Notes: generated by a model not told the origin, from the letters alone. 64,000 bases of DNA from Pinisolibacter aquiterrae (GCF_019160155.1 NZ_JAFNIH010000009.1:1-64000), one strand, 5' to 3'; positions 55,810-64,000 are shown, counted from the stretch's first letter. Numbers and translations: made by a program.

Positions 55810-57201
55810 TCAGGCCGCCGCCTCACCGGGGGCGACCCCGGCGGGGCCGTGGACCATCTCGTCCTGCAACCGGCGCAGCTCGACGATCTTGGAGCCGACC
55901 GGCGGGGCGACGTTGGCGCGGGTCAGCAATTCGCCGCGCTTGATCGGTTTCACCACCGTGCCGCCCTCGATCAGGCCGATCGGCATGGCGCCGGCCGCGC
56001 GGGCCGCCTCGTATTCGAGGGTGAAGGCGCGGTAGCACCATTCGCCGATCGCATCGAGCTTCTCACCGGGGGCGAGGTCGCGCTTGGCGAGGGCGGAGAC
56101 CTCGGCCGAGGGCTTGGCGAGCGCGCGCATGTCGACGCGGCCGTGGAGCACCGCGCGGGCGGCCGACAGCGGCACCTCGAGGCTGGTCAGGTGATAGGGC
56201 CGGTAGAAGGTGTAATAGGGGCCGGGGCCGAGCTTCAGGTCGTTCATGCGCTCGCGCAGGCGCGGGTGGCTCATCTCGGCGACGACGAAGACGCCCGGCG
56301 CGACGCCCTTGCCGATGGTGTAGTCGACCACGCCCTTGCGCGAGAGAATGCCGCCGTCTTGCCTCGGGCAGAGGATGGTGTGGAGGTTCTCGAGCGTCGC
56401 CTCGGGGCCGTGCATGCCGGCGACGTCGGGGACGAGGCCGGTGGCGTTGGCGATGTTGGCCATCTCCACCATGGTCTTCGACCCGTCGATGAACTCCACG
56501 AGCATGCGCGGGTTCATGTTGCGGCGGGTCGCCTCCTCGACGTACTGGTCGGGGGTGGCGGTGATGTCGAGCGGGTTGTTCTTGCCCTTGCCGGCGGCGA
56601 TCACGGGATAGCCGAGCGCGGTGACGAATTCGATCAGTTCCATGGTCGAGGAGGGCTCGTCGCCGGCGCCGACCGTGTAGACCACCCCGGCCTCGCGGGC
56701 GCGGTTCTGCAACCAGGCGCCGACGGTCACGTCGGCCTCGACGTTCATCATCACGACGTGCTTGCCGGCCTCGATGGCGCCCAGCGCGATGATCGCGCCC
56801 ATCTCCGGCTTGCCGGTGGCGTCGATGACGACGTCGACGTGATCGGACGTGTAGAGCGCCTCGACGTCGGTGGTGACGGCGGTGTAACCGGCCTCGACGG
56901 CGCGGGCGATCGCCGGGCGGCTCTCGACGACGCGGACACGCTCCGGGTCGAGCCCGGCGATCACATGGGCGTGTTCGGCGTGACGCTTGGCGGGGTCGCG
57001 CACGGCGATGACGGTGATCCGGAGACCCTTCATCAGCGCGACCTGGGTGACGATGTCGGTCCCCATCTCGCCGACGCCGACGAGGCCGATGCGGATCGCG
57101 CCGCCGGCCTCCTCGAGGGCGGCCAATTCGGCGGCGAGCCCGGTCCGGGCGACGAAGCGCTGCGTGGTGTCGGCCGACGGGAACGACCCTTCTCTGCCCA
57201 T
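55810..57201 (-). CDS. NAD(P)-dependent oxidoreductase with SAF-like C-terminal domain
   Basis: A 463-residue protein. Residues about 35-165 form a Rossmann domain like homoserine dehydrogenase (IRIGLVGVGEMGTDIVTQVA; TSDHVDVVIDATGKPEMG; AGKHVVMMNVEADVTVG). The middle has YTVGAGDEPSSTMELIEFV and AAGKGKNNPLD, and the C-terminal 90 residues have an SAF/antifreeze-like fold (AKRDLAPGEKLDAIGEWCYRAF; KRGELLTRANV). Proteins of this build are sometimes labelled FlgA-like or homoserine-dehydrogenase-like; related members act on sugar acids, but I cannot assign the substrate. The ATG at 57201 follows GAGGAAGCG. The EI24 gene follows. Confidence 0.78.
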   Translation of the reverse strand: MGREGSFPSADTTQRFVARTGLAAELAALEEAGGAIRIGLVGVGEMGTDIVTQVALMKGLRITVIAVRDPAKRHAEHAHVIAGLDPERVRVVESRPAIARAVEAGYTAVTTDVEALYTSDHVDVVIDATGKPEMGAIIALGAIEAGKHVVMMNVEADVTVGAWLQNRAREAGVVYTVGAGDEPSSTMELIEFVTALGYPVIAAGKGKNNPLDITATPDQYVEEATRRNMNPRMLVEFIDGSKTMVEMANIANATGLVPDVAGMHGPEATLENLHTILCPRQDGGILSRKGVVDYTIGKGVAPGVFVVAEMSHPRLRERMNDLKLGPGPYYTFYRPYHLTSLEVPLSAARAVLHGRVDMRALAKPSAEVSALAKRDLAPGEKLDAIGEWCYRAFTLEYEAARAAGAMPIGLIEGGTVVKPIKRGELLTRANVAPPVGSKIVELRRLQDEMVHGPAGVAPGEAAA

Positions 57202-57419
57202 GATCGCTTCCTCTTCGGCGCTCGTCTCTACGGCCACCCTCGCGAAATAGGGCAGGGGCGGCGCGAACTCAAGGTCATCCGGTCCGCAATCCGCGTTCCT
57301 CCCGTCGGGTGAGGCGTGGTTGCATGGGGATCGCTTTTCCTTGTACCACGGCGGTCGACGGTCGTCGCTCCGGCTCGGACGGTCCCGTTCCCAGTCCCTT
57401 GCGCCGGTAGGTTCCCCTC

Positions 57420-58433
57420 ATGACCGACACCCGTTTCGACGTTCTCGGCATCGGCAATGCCATCGTCGACGTCATCTCCCGCACGACGGACGACTTCCTG
57501 GTGCGCGAGGGGTTGGTCAAAGGGTCGATGCGCCTGATCGACGCGGAGGAGGCCGAACGCCTCTACGAGCACATGGGGCCGACCAAGGAGGTCTCGGGCG
57601 GATCGGCCGGCAACACCATCGCCGCGCTGGCGGGGCTCGGCGGGAAGGCGGCCTATTTCGGCAAGGTCTCGGACGATCATCTCGGCAAGGCCTTCGCCCA
57701 CGACATTCGCGCCGTCGGCGTCCATTTCGAGACCGCGCCGCTGATGCGGATCGCCCCCGATCACGCGCCGACCGCACGGTCGATGATCCTGGTGACGCCC
57801 GACGGCGAGCGCACCATGAACACGTTCCTCGGCGCCTGCACCCATCTGACGCCGGCCGACATCGACGTGGAGACGGTCGCCGCCTCGAAGATCGTCTATC
57901 TCGAGGGCTATCTGTGGGATCCGCCGGCGGCCAAGGAGGCGTTCCGCGAGGCCTCGCGCATCGCCCATGCCCATGACCGGCGGGTGGCGCTGACGCTCTC
58001 CGACAGTTTCTGCGTCGAGCGCTGGCGCCCCGAGTTCCTGGAACTGATGCGCGGCGGTTTCGTCGACGTGGTCTTCGCCAATCAGGCGGAGGTGAAGGCG
58101 CTCTACGAGACCGCCGACATCGACGCGGGCGTGGCGGCGCTTCGGGCCGACGTCGGTCTGGCGGCGGTGACGCTGTCGGAAGAAGGGTCGCTGGTGGCGA
58201 GCCGCGACGGGGTGGTGCGGGTCGCCGCCGCGCCGGCCGCGGCGGTGGTCGACACCACCGGCGCGGGCGATCTCTACGCGGCCGGCTTCCTCTACGGTCT
58301 CACCCACGGTTTCGATCACGCCACCTGCGCCGAGCTCGGCGGCCTGCTGGCGGCGGAGATCATCGGCCACATCGGCGCGCGCTCGCAGTCCGATCTCGCC
58401 GATCTCGTGCGTCAGGCCGGCTTTCCGGTCTGA
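57420..58433 (+). CDS. PfkB-family carbohydrate/nucleoside kinase, adenosine kinase-like
   Basis: A 337-residue ribokinase-fold enzyme. It has FDVLGIGNAIVDVI at the N-terminus, GGSAGNTIAALAGLGGKAAYFGKV (PfkB signature 1 region), LTLSDSFCVERWR, FANQAEVKAL and the catalytic-base signature DTTGAGDLYAAGFLYGL. The wording is that of the alphaproteobacterial adenosine-kinase-like group of the PfkB family; another nucleoside or sugar substrate cannot be excluded. The start ATG directly follows the promoter gap shared with the divergent oxidoreductase. Its last 22 bases overlap the end of the convergent GGDEF gene. Confidence 0.83.
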   Translation: MTDTRFDVLGIGNAIVDVISRTTDDFLVREGLVKGSMRLIDAEEAERLYEHMGPTKEVSGGSAGNTIAALAGLGGKAAYFGKVSDDHLGKAFAHDIRAVGVHFETAPLMRIAPDHAPTARSMILVTPDGERTMNTFLGACTHLTPADIDVETVAASKIVYLEGYLWDPPAAKEAFREASRIAHAHDRRVALTLSDSFCVERWRPEFLELMRGGFVDVVFANQAEVKALYETADIDAGVAALRADVGLAAVTLSEEGSLVASRDGVVRVAAAPAAAVVDTTGAGDLYAAGFLYGLTHGFDHATCAELGGLLAAEIIGHIGARSQSDLADLVRQAGFPV

Positions 58434-59647
58434 TCGGCGGCGGCGTCGGGAGCGATCGTCCAACGATTGCGCCCGGCGTGTTTGGCGGCGTAGAGCGCGG
58501 CATCGGCGCGCTCCAGCACCCGGCGTCGCGCGCGCGGGTCGCCGTTCTCGACGAGGGCGCAGCCGAGCGAGACGGTGACGAGGCCGTCCGCGCCGTCGAT
58601 GCCGGCGTGGGGGATCGACAGTTTCTCCACGGCGCGGCGCAGACGCTCCAGCACGGTCACGACGTCGTCGCGGCCGAGGCCGGGGGCGAGCGCCACGAAC
58701 TCCTCGCCGCCGAGGCGGGCGATGAAGTCGGCGTTGCCGCGCATCTCGGCGGCGAGCGCGCGCGCCACGGCGATCAGGCAGCGATCCCCCTCGACATGGC
58801 CGTAATGGTCGTTGAACGCCTTGAAGTGATCGATGTCGATCATCACCACGGCGAGGGTGGCGTCGTGCGGGGCGGCCATCGTCTCGGCGAAGCGCTCCTC
58901 GAAGGCGCGGCGGTTGGGAATGCCGGTCAGGGGGTCGAGCGTCGTCATCTCGCGCAGCTCGGCGTTCCGTTCGGCCGTGTCCTCCGAGAGCAGGCGCTCG
59001 CGCGTGAGGAACAGGAAGAGGGCGCGGTGGTCGCGATCGTCGCGCCAGTTGCCCCAGAGCGTCATGGCGCTGACCGAGATCACCAGGAGCAACGCCGGCA
59101 CGTGCAGCGTCATGTCGAATTCGGGATCGCCGACGAGCGCGACCGCGTAGATCACGTCGACGACGACGATGGCCGTCAGCGCCTGCCGGAAATGCAGCGA
59201 GGCGAGGTCGGCGGCGGCGAGCGGCACCATCATGAAACAATAGATGCCGACGGTCGCGGCGGCGCCGCTCTCGACCCGGAAACCGACGCAGACCAGGGCG
59301 CCGACCGCGACGACGCCGGAGATCGTGGCCCGATCGATGGCGCGATGGGTGCGCGACAGCGCCGTGACGACGAGGGTGAGGAAACTCACGGCGCCGATCG
59401 CCGCCATCGTCGCCAGCCAGCGCCGGAAGGTCTCGGGATCGGCGGAGGTGTCGGTGAAGAAGGCGCGCTGAACGACGAAGGCGGCGAGGACCGAGAGACC
59501 GATGCTCGAGGCGATGATCATCGAGCGGCGGCGGCGGTCGGAAATGGCGGTGCGGTAGTGTTCCTCGAGCGTCGGCGAAAAGGCGAGGACCCCCGGCGGG
59601 GTCTCGAGATTGCGGATCACCTCCGCGATCAGCTGCTCGCGTCTCAT
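58412..59647 (-). CDS. Membrane-bound diguanylate cyclase (GGDEF)
   Basis: A 411-residue protein with six predicted N-terminal transmembrane helices (about residues 42-205), a short coiled segment and a C-terminal GGDEF domain. The catalytic signature is an intact GGEEF in IARLGGEEFVAL, with DPLTGIPNRRAFEERF, VVMIDIDHFKAFNDHYGH and ADAALYAAKHAGRNRW, so c-di-GMP synthesis is expected. The inhibitory I-site position (RxxD five residues before GGEEF) reads GNAD, so product inhibition is probably absent. The sensory helices resemble no named input domain. It overlaps the convergent kinase gene by 22 bases. Confidence 0.9.
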   Translation of the reverse strand: MRREQLIAEVIRNLETPPGVLAFSPTLEEHYRTAISDRRRRSMIIASSIGLSVLAAFVVQRAFFTDTSADPETFRRWLATMAAIGAVSFLTLVVTALSRTHRAIDRATISGVVAVGALVCVGFRVESGAAATVGIYCFMMVPLAAADLASLHFRQALTAIVVVDVIYAVALVGDPEFDMTLHVPALLLVISVSAMTLWGNWRDDRDHRALFLFLTRERLLSEDTAERNAELREMTTLDPLTGIPNRRAFEERFAETMAAPHDATLAVVMIDIDHFKAFNDHYGHVEGDRCLIAVARALAAEMRGNADFIARLGGEEFVALAPGLGRDDVVTVLERLRRAVEKLSIPHAGIDGADGLVTVSLGCALVENGDPRARRRVLERADAALYAAKHAGRNRWTIAPDAAADQTGKPA

Positions 59648-59778
59648 CGTCGTCGTCCGCAGGTCGGGGGGGAGGCACGGGCGGGACGGCGCTCGGCCCG
59701 CAATCGGCGTCCTTAGGCCGGGTTCGAGCCCCTGTCCACGTCACGAGCGCGTGACCGGACGAAAAAGCGCTCTTCTCG

Positions 59779-59853
59779 GACGTTTCGTCGCGCCGACGCG
59801 CTCTCGTCGAGCGTCTCGTCGCGCCAACGCGCTCTCGGGACGTTTCGTCGCGC
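59779..59853. repeat. Tandem 30-bp repeat, about 2.5 copies
   Basis: A unit beginning GACGTTTCGTCGCGCC and ending GCGCTCTCG occurs at 59779-59808, at 59809-59838 with a few changes (GAGCGTCTCG...), and again in part from 59839. The period is exactly 30 bases. A weaker trace (GCGCTCTTCTCG) precedes it. The array lies directly after the XRE-cupin gene stop in the gap before the diguanylate cyclase start. Confidence 0.75.
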
Positions 59854-60414
59854 TCAGAAGCTCGGCGGTGTGCAGGCGGAGACCACCACCAGATCGTCGT
59901 CGCCGAGATTGCGGAAGGCATGGGGGCGGCGGCTGTCGAAGAAATAGGCGTCGCCGGTGCGCAACGTGTGGCGGACCCCGTCGACTTCGAGCTCGAGCAG
60001 ACCGCGCACCACCAGTCCGGCCTCCTCGCCCTGGTGGGAGAGGAGGGCCCGGCCGGAGACGGCGCCGGGTTTGTAGCGTTCGTGCAGCATCTGCAGCGAG
60101 CGTCCGCTGAGGTCGCCGCCGACCTGGCGGTAGGAGATCGGGCCGCCGGCGATCTCGGTCAGTTCGTCGGCGCGCCACACCACCTTCTCGTGCTCGGCCT
60201 CCTCGGTCGAGAAGAACGCGGAGAGGCCGATCGGGAAACCGGCGAGGATCTGTTTCAGCGCGGCCACCGAGGGGCTGACGCGGTTCGCCTCGATCATCGA
60301 GACGGTGGCGTTGGAGACGCCGGCCCGCTTGGCGAGCGCGCGTTGCGACAGGCCGCGCGCGAGGCGCAGCTCCTTCAGGCGGAGGCCGACGTCGATGTCC
60401 GAGGGTGTGTTCAT
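59854..60414 (-). CDS. XRE-family transcriptional regulator with cupin domain (PuuR-like)
   Basis: A 186-residue regulator with an N-terminal Cro/C1 helix-turn-helix (KELRLARGLSQRALAKRAGVSNATVSMIE split around residue 35) and a C-terminal cupin beta-barrel (SHQGEEAGLVVRGLLELEVD; LRTGDAYFFDSRRPHAFRNLG). The layout is that of PuuR-like repressors, which control polyamine or amino-acid catabolism and often sit beside an aminotransferase. It is divergent from an omega-aminotransferase with 104 bases between, where two matching palindromes lie, one directly abutting its own start. Autorepression and control of the aminotransferase are inferred. Confidence 0.88.
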   Translation of the reverse strand: MNTPSDIDVGLRLKELRLARGLSQRALAKRAGVSNATVSMIEANRVSPSVAALKQILAGFPIGLSAFFSTEEAEHEKVVWRADELTEIAGGPISYRQVGGDLSGRSLQMLHERYKPGAVSGRALLSHQGEEAGLVVRGLLELEVDGVRHTLRTGDAYFFDSRRPHAFRNLGDDDLVVVSACTPPSF

Positions 60415-60416
60415 AT

Positions 60417-60496
60417 GTTCAGAATACGGAACGGATCGAACAGCGTCCAGGGATTGTCGGGGGGCCGAGAGGCTTCTAACGTTCGATTTAGCGAAC
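60417..60496. promoter_or_regulatory. Paired GTTC-N8-GAAC operators between the XRE regulator and the aminotransferase
   Basis: Two 16-bp palindromes share the form GTTC-N8-GAAC: GTTCAGAATACGGAAC (60417-60432), two bases upstream of the regulator start, and GTTCGATTTAGCGAAC (60481-60496), 22 bases upstream of the aminotransferase start. Their centres are 64 bp apart, close to six helical turns, so bound dimers would lie on the same face of the DNA. This is the expected layout for a divergent, autoregulated repressor-target pair. Confidence 0.6.
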
Positions 60497-60518
60497 TGTT
60501 TCGACCCCGAGGTTCTTC

Positions 60519-61841
60519 ATGACCGACATGCCGCGCCCCAACGATCTCGCCTCCTTCTGGATGCCCTACACCGCCAACCGGCAGTTCAAGAAGGCGCCGC
60601 GCATGTTCGTGAGCGCCGACCGGATGCGCTATCGCACCGACGACGGACGCGAGGTCCTCGACGGCACCGCGGGTCTGTGGTGCTGCAACGCCGGCCACAA
60701 CCGGCCGAAGATCGTCGAGGCGATCCGCGCCCAGGCGGGTGAGCTCGACTATGCCCCGGCCTTCCAGATGGGTCATCCGAAGGCGTTCGAATTCGCCAAC
60801 CGGCTGACCTCGATCGCGCCGGACGGGTTCGATCACGTCTTCTTCACCAATTCGGGTTCGGAATCGGCCGACACCGCGCTGAAGATGGCGCTCGCCTATC
60901 ACCGCATGCGCGGCGAGGCGCAGCGCACCCGCCTGATCGGCCGCGAGCGCGGCTATCACGGCGTCAACTTCGGCGGCATGTCGGTCGGCGGCATCGGCGG
61001 CAATCGCAAGATGTTCGGACAGCTGCTGCCGGGCGTCGACCATATCCGCCACACCCACGATCCCGCCCGCAACGCCTTCACGCGCGGCCAGCCCGAGTAC
61101 GGCGCGGAATTCGCCGACGAGCTCGAGCGGATCTGCGCGCTGCACGACCCCTCCACCATCGCCGCCGTGATGGTGGAACCGATGGCCGGCTCGACCGGCG
61201 TGCTGATGCCGCCGAAGGGCTATCTCGAGCGGCTCCGGGCGATCTGCGACAAGTACGGCTTCCTGTTGATCTTCGACGAGGTCATCACCGGCTTCGGCCG
61301 TCTCGGCAGCCCCTTCGCGGTCGACCACTACGGCGTGAAGCCGGATCTCTTCACCGTCGCCAAGGGCATGACCAACGGCGTCATCCCGATGGGCGGCGTA
61401 TTCGTGTCGTCGAAGATCCACGACGCCTTCATGTCCGGCCCCGAGCACATGATCGAGTTCGCCCACGGTTACACCTATTCGGGCAACCCGATCGCCTGCG
61501 CCGCCGGCATCGCCACACTCGACACCTATGCCGAGGAGGGGCTTCTGACGCGCGCCTCCGAGCTCGCCGGCTATTGGGAGGACGCGCTGTTCTCGCTGAA
61601 GGGCCTGCCGCACGTGATCGATCTGCGCAACACGGGCCTGATCGGCGCGATCGAGCTGGAGCCGATCGCCGGCGAGCCGACCAAGCGGGCCTTCTCCTGC
61701 TTCCTCGACGCGTTCGAGAGCGGCCTGCTGATCCGCACCACCGGCGACATCATCGCGCTGTCGCCGCCGCTGATCATCGAGAAGGCGGAGATCGACGAAC
61801 TGTTCGGCAAGCTCACCGAAGTGCTGAAGCGGGCGGCCTGA
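60519..61841 (+). CDS. Omega-amino acid:pyruvate aminotransferase (class III, beta-alanine type)
   Basis: A 440-residue class III PLP aminotransferase. LASFWMPYTANRQFKKAP at the start is characteristic of omega-amino acid:pyruvate (beta-alanine) transaminases. FTNSGSESADTALKMA binds the PLP phosphate, GRERGYHGVNFGGMSVGG and VMVEPMAGSTGVLMPP follow, IFDEVITGFGRLG holds the PLP-nitrogen Asp, and the Schiff-base lysine is Lys282 in FTVAKGMTNGVIPMG. It probably moves an amino group from beta-alanine, taurine-like or polyamine-derived omega-amines to pyruvate; which one is not decidable. It is divergent from a PuuR-like regulator that probably controls it. Confidence 0.88.
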   Translation: MTDMPRPNDLASFWMPYTANRQFKKAPRMFVSADRMRYRTDDGREVLDGTAGLWCCNAGHNRPKIVEAIRAQAGELDYAPAFQMGHPKAFEFANRLTSIAPDGFDHVFFTNSGSESADTALKMALAYHRMRGEAQRTRLIGRERGYHGVNFGGMSVGGIGGNRKMFGQLLPGVDHIRHTHDPARNAFTRGQPEYGAEFADELERICALHDPSTIAAVMVEPMAGSTGVLMPPKGYLERLRAICDKYGFLLIFDEVITGFGRLGSPFAVDHYGVKPDLFTVAKGMTNGVIPMGGVFVSSKIHDAFMSGPEHMIEFAHGYTYSGNPIACAAGIATLDTYAEEGLLTRASELAGYWEDALFSLKGLPHVIDLRNTGLIGAIELEPIAGEPTKRAFSCFLDAFESGLLIRTTGDIIALSPPLIIEKAEIDELFGKLTEVLKRAA

Positions 61842-61853
61842 TCGCTCGCCCAG

Positions 61854-61881
61854 GGCCGCCCCCGGACGACGGGGGGCGGCC
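61854..61881. terminator. GC-rich hairpin between the aminotransferase and the GGDEF-EAL gene
   Basis: GGCCGCCCCC (61854-61863) and GGGGGCGGCC (61872-61881) form a perfect 10-bp stem with an 8-nt loop. It fills the 40-base gap between convergent stops and directly abuts the GGDEF-EAL stop codon. There is no T run on either side, so it is a candidate bidirectional end or stabilising structure rather than a classic intrinsic terminator. Confidence 0.5.
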
Positions 61882-63604
61882 TCAGGCGCTCATCTCGAGC
61901 GCCTCGGTCTCGCCTTCGGCGGTGGCGTCCACCGCCGGAGTCTCGGCCGCGGCCTTCGGCGTTTCGGCCGGCTGGGCGCGGGTCAGGACGATGGCGTGTT
62001 CGCCCAGTCCCTCGGCGTCGGCGATGTGCTCGACCTGACCTTCGATCTCGGCCATCAGACCGGGGACGGCCTGGGCGGGCACCGCCTCGGAATAGAGGAA
62101 GCCCTGGCCGAGGGTGCAGCCGAAATCCCGGAGGATGTCGGCGTTGCCGGAGGATTCGATGCCCTCGGCGGTGGTCGGCAGACCGAGACTGCCGGACAGG
62201 CCGATGATCGCCTTGACGATCATGCGGCTGTCGGAATTCTCGCGCATGGTCTTCACGAAGGACTGGTCGATCTTGATCTTGTCGAACGGCAGCATGCGCA
62301 GCTGATGGAGGCTGGCATAGCCGGTGCCGAAGTCGTCGAGGGCGATCGAGATCCTGGTTCTTCAGGGACAGCAGGGTCTGGGTGGCCTGATCGTGGTCGA
62401 CGACGAGGGCGCTCTCGGTGATCTCGATCTCGAGACGGCGCGGGGGGAAGCCGACCTCGACCAGGATCGCCAGGATCTCCTGGGCGAGCCAGGGGTTCTT
62501 GAAGTCCACCGGGGAGATGTTGACGGCGATCTTGATGTGGTCCGGCCAGTCGCGGGCGCTGGTGCAGGCCTGACGCAGGAGCGAGGTGGTCAGGCGCGAG
62601 AGCAGCCCGGTCTCCTCGGCGATCGGAATGAAGACGCCGGGCGGGATCTGGCCGCGCGTCGGATGGGCCCAGCGCGCCAGCACCTCGAAGCCGGTCAGGC
62701 GGCTCGACGAGAGATCGATGACGGGCTGGAAATGCGGGGTGATCTGCCCGGAATCGATGGCCGATTCGAGCGCGGTCTCGAGCTCGGCGCGCTCGCGGAT
62801 CGCCTCTTCCATCTCCGGCTCGAAGACGGCGATCGAATTCTCGCGCTTCTTGGCGTTCTGCAGGGCGATGTCGGCGCGGCGCATGATCACGTCGACCTCG
62901 GCGGTGCCGTAGGCGCCGCCCCAGAGGGTGACGCCGGCGTCGGCGGTGATCGGCAGCGGCGGGTCGAAATCCTCGAGCCGCATGGCGACCGCGGCCACCA
63001 GACGGGCGGCGCGGGCCTCGGCGGTCTCGACGTCCGGCACGGTGGTCAGGATGTGGAACTCGTCGGGGCCGACCCGCGCGACGAAATCCTCGGGGCCGAC
63101 CGCCATGGCGAGGCGATCTGAGAATTCGATCAGGACGCGATCGGCGACGAGGTGGCCGCTCACCTCGTTCAGGGACTTGAAGCGGACGATGTCGATGGCG
63201 ACGACGCAGCCGAGGTCGCCGGACGCGACGGGGGCGGCGAGGCGGGCGCGCAGCGCCGCCTTCAGGCCGACGCGATTGGGCAGCCCGGTCAGGCGATCGC
63301 AGATCTCGGCGGTCTCGGCGTTCTGCTCGGCCTCGGCCTTCGCCACCATCGCCTGGTTCAGCTCGTGGCGGCGGCGGAAGGCATAGGAGAAGACACCGGC
63401 CCAGGAGGCGACGAACAGCGCCATCAACGCCGAACCCAGCGTCGTGTCGGCGGATTCGAGCATGGCGACGGTTCGGTGAAGAACTCCGAAGCGGTAGTCG
63501 AGTAAGAAGAGCAGCGCGATGATGCCGAGCAGGACGATCCGTTCGCCGGTCGCCGAGAGCGATCGTCTTCCGGACGGTACGAGGACGGACTTCAGACGAC
63601 TCAT
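61882..63604 (-). pseudogene. GGDEF-EAL protein gene interrupted by a frameshift
   Basis: From ATG at 63604 the frame gives two transmembrane helices (about 23-41 and 58-80), a GGDEF domain with degenerate motif GPDEF and the first part of an EAL domain (EVL in GFEVLARW; VNISPVDFKNPWLAQEI; LEIEITESALVVDHDQ). At about 62352-62356 the expected phrase with DDFGTGYASLHQLR is in another frame: the sequence needs two more bases, or one fewer, after NQ. The rest (MLPFDKIKIDQSFVKTM; TTAEGIESSGN; GQGFLYSEAV) continues in that frame to 61882. Intact, it would be a c-di-GMP phosphodiesterase with an inactive cyclase domain. A real mutation and a sequencing error are both possible. Confidence 0.8.
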
Positions 63605-63732
63605 CGAGCGGGCTCCTCGCGTCGCGGCACGTTCCACGACCGATCCGGTCCGTTCTACGCCGCGACCATTTAAGGAGCCCTTTCCAAGGGTGGGTTGCGT
63701 CGGGGTAGGGGCACGTATGGTTGAGGAAACGT

Positions 63733-64000
63733 TCACCGCGTTTCGACGAACGTCCGCAACAGGTGGTGGGCGATGGCGATCGGCGGCGGCGCGACGAGGC
63801 CGTCGGGATGGCGCCGGTCGAGGAGGAGGCGGGCCTCGTCGCGGTCGAACCAGCGGCAATCGGCCAGTTCCTTCGGATCGATCCGGATCGTGCGGTCGAG
63901 GGCGTGGGCGCGCACGCCGATCATGAGCGAGCCGGGAAAGGGCCAGGGTTCGCTGGCGACATAGGCGATCGCGCCGACGGCGATGCCGGCCTCCTCGAGG
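63733..64000 (-). CDS. nudC: NADH pyrophosphatase NudC, C-terminal part (partial)
   Basis: The frame enters from beyond the window at 64000 and ends at 63733. It reads LEEAGIAVGAIAYVASEPWP then FPGSLMIGVRAHAL, and later ELADCRWFDRDEARLLLD and IAIAHHLLRTFVE. The SQPWPFPxS array that distinguishes NudC from other Nudix enzymes is present with Glu in place of Gln (SEPWPFPGS). NudC hydrolyses NAD(H) and removes NAD caps from RNA. The preceding Nudix box lies mostly outside the window, its tail (LEEAG) being visible. The 128 bases to the GGDEF-EAL start contain no gene. Confidence 0.85.
   Translation of the reverse strand, partial: LEEAGIAVGAIAYVASEPWPFPGSLMIGVRAHALDRTIRIDPKELADCRWFDRDEARLLLDRRHPDGLVAPPPIAIAHHLLRTFVETR

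Noticed and set aside
59779-59853. Possible mini-CRISPR from the 30-bp repeats
   Set aside because: The units are directly adjacent with no spacers, only about 2.5 copies exist and no cas gene is nearby.

Overview
The window is high-G+C DNA from an alphaproteobacterium, most likely of the order Hyphomicrobiales (Rhizobiales). The grounds are the gene families: a rhizobial-type PmtA, an AccD without the usual zinc finger, a class II (CP4-like) AroA, a FYDLN-acid protein, a candidate FzlA, a long MaeB, and the neighbourhoods cmk-rpsA-sppA-ihfB-lapA and trpFBA-accD-folC. I cannot assign a genus. Most of the window is core chromosome with tightly packed housekeeping operons.

Layout. 0-2.5 kb: the edge of an IS5-like transposase, tRNA-Ala(GGC), the FYDLN-acid protein and aroA. 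2.5-9 kb: dnaN, then an operon read from 8.7 kb leftward: DUF485 protein, ActP-type permease, cNMP/CBS/nucleotidyltransferase signalling protein, DEDDh exonuclease. 9-13.7 kb: dnaK-dnaJ-pmtA-pyrF behind a candidate sigma-32 promoter. 14-17 kb: a small membrane protein, alkB and recQ. 17-24.7 kb: an outer-membrane barrel, a Tat-type metallophosphoesterase, a relic of a second recQ, an orphan ccoG, a MocR regulator and coaBC. 24.8-32.3 kb: trpFBA, accD, folC and a class A PBP. 32.4-37.2 kb: maeB, a small membrane protein, a CHAD protein and a UPF0114 protein. 37.2-45.6 kb: a long leftward array from an NDUFA9-like protein through fzlA, cmk, rpsA, sppA, ihfB, lapA and an ornithine cyclodeaminase homologue to mepA.

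The most unusual region is 45.8-50.3 kb. A 4.4-kb element sits in tRNA-Leu(CAG), bounded by a perfect 16-bp direct repeat that includes the tRNA 3' end. It encodes only a tyrosine integrase, a 63-residue protein and three HK97-type head proteins (portal, prohead protease, capsid). The genes abut or overlap, and the head genes run capsid-protease-portal, opposite to the usual phage order. There is no terminase, connector or tail gene. Its outer end is a deletion junction: 30 codons resembling the start of a phage primase run out of frame into a capsid gene that has lost its start. I read it as a deletion derivative of a capsid-encoding satellite or prophage.

50.5-64 kb: an AEC-family carrier; a 3-oxoadipate operon (two CoA-transferase subunits plus thiolase) behind a PcaR-like palindrome; an EI24 membrane protein with an NAD(P)-dependent oxidoreductase; a PfkB sugar/nucleoside kinase; a diguanylate cyclase; an XRE-cupin regulator divergent from an omega-amino acid:pyruvate aminotransferase, with a matching pair of 16-bp palindromes between them; a frameshifted GGDEF-EAL gene; and the 3' end of nudC.
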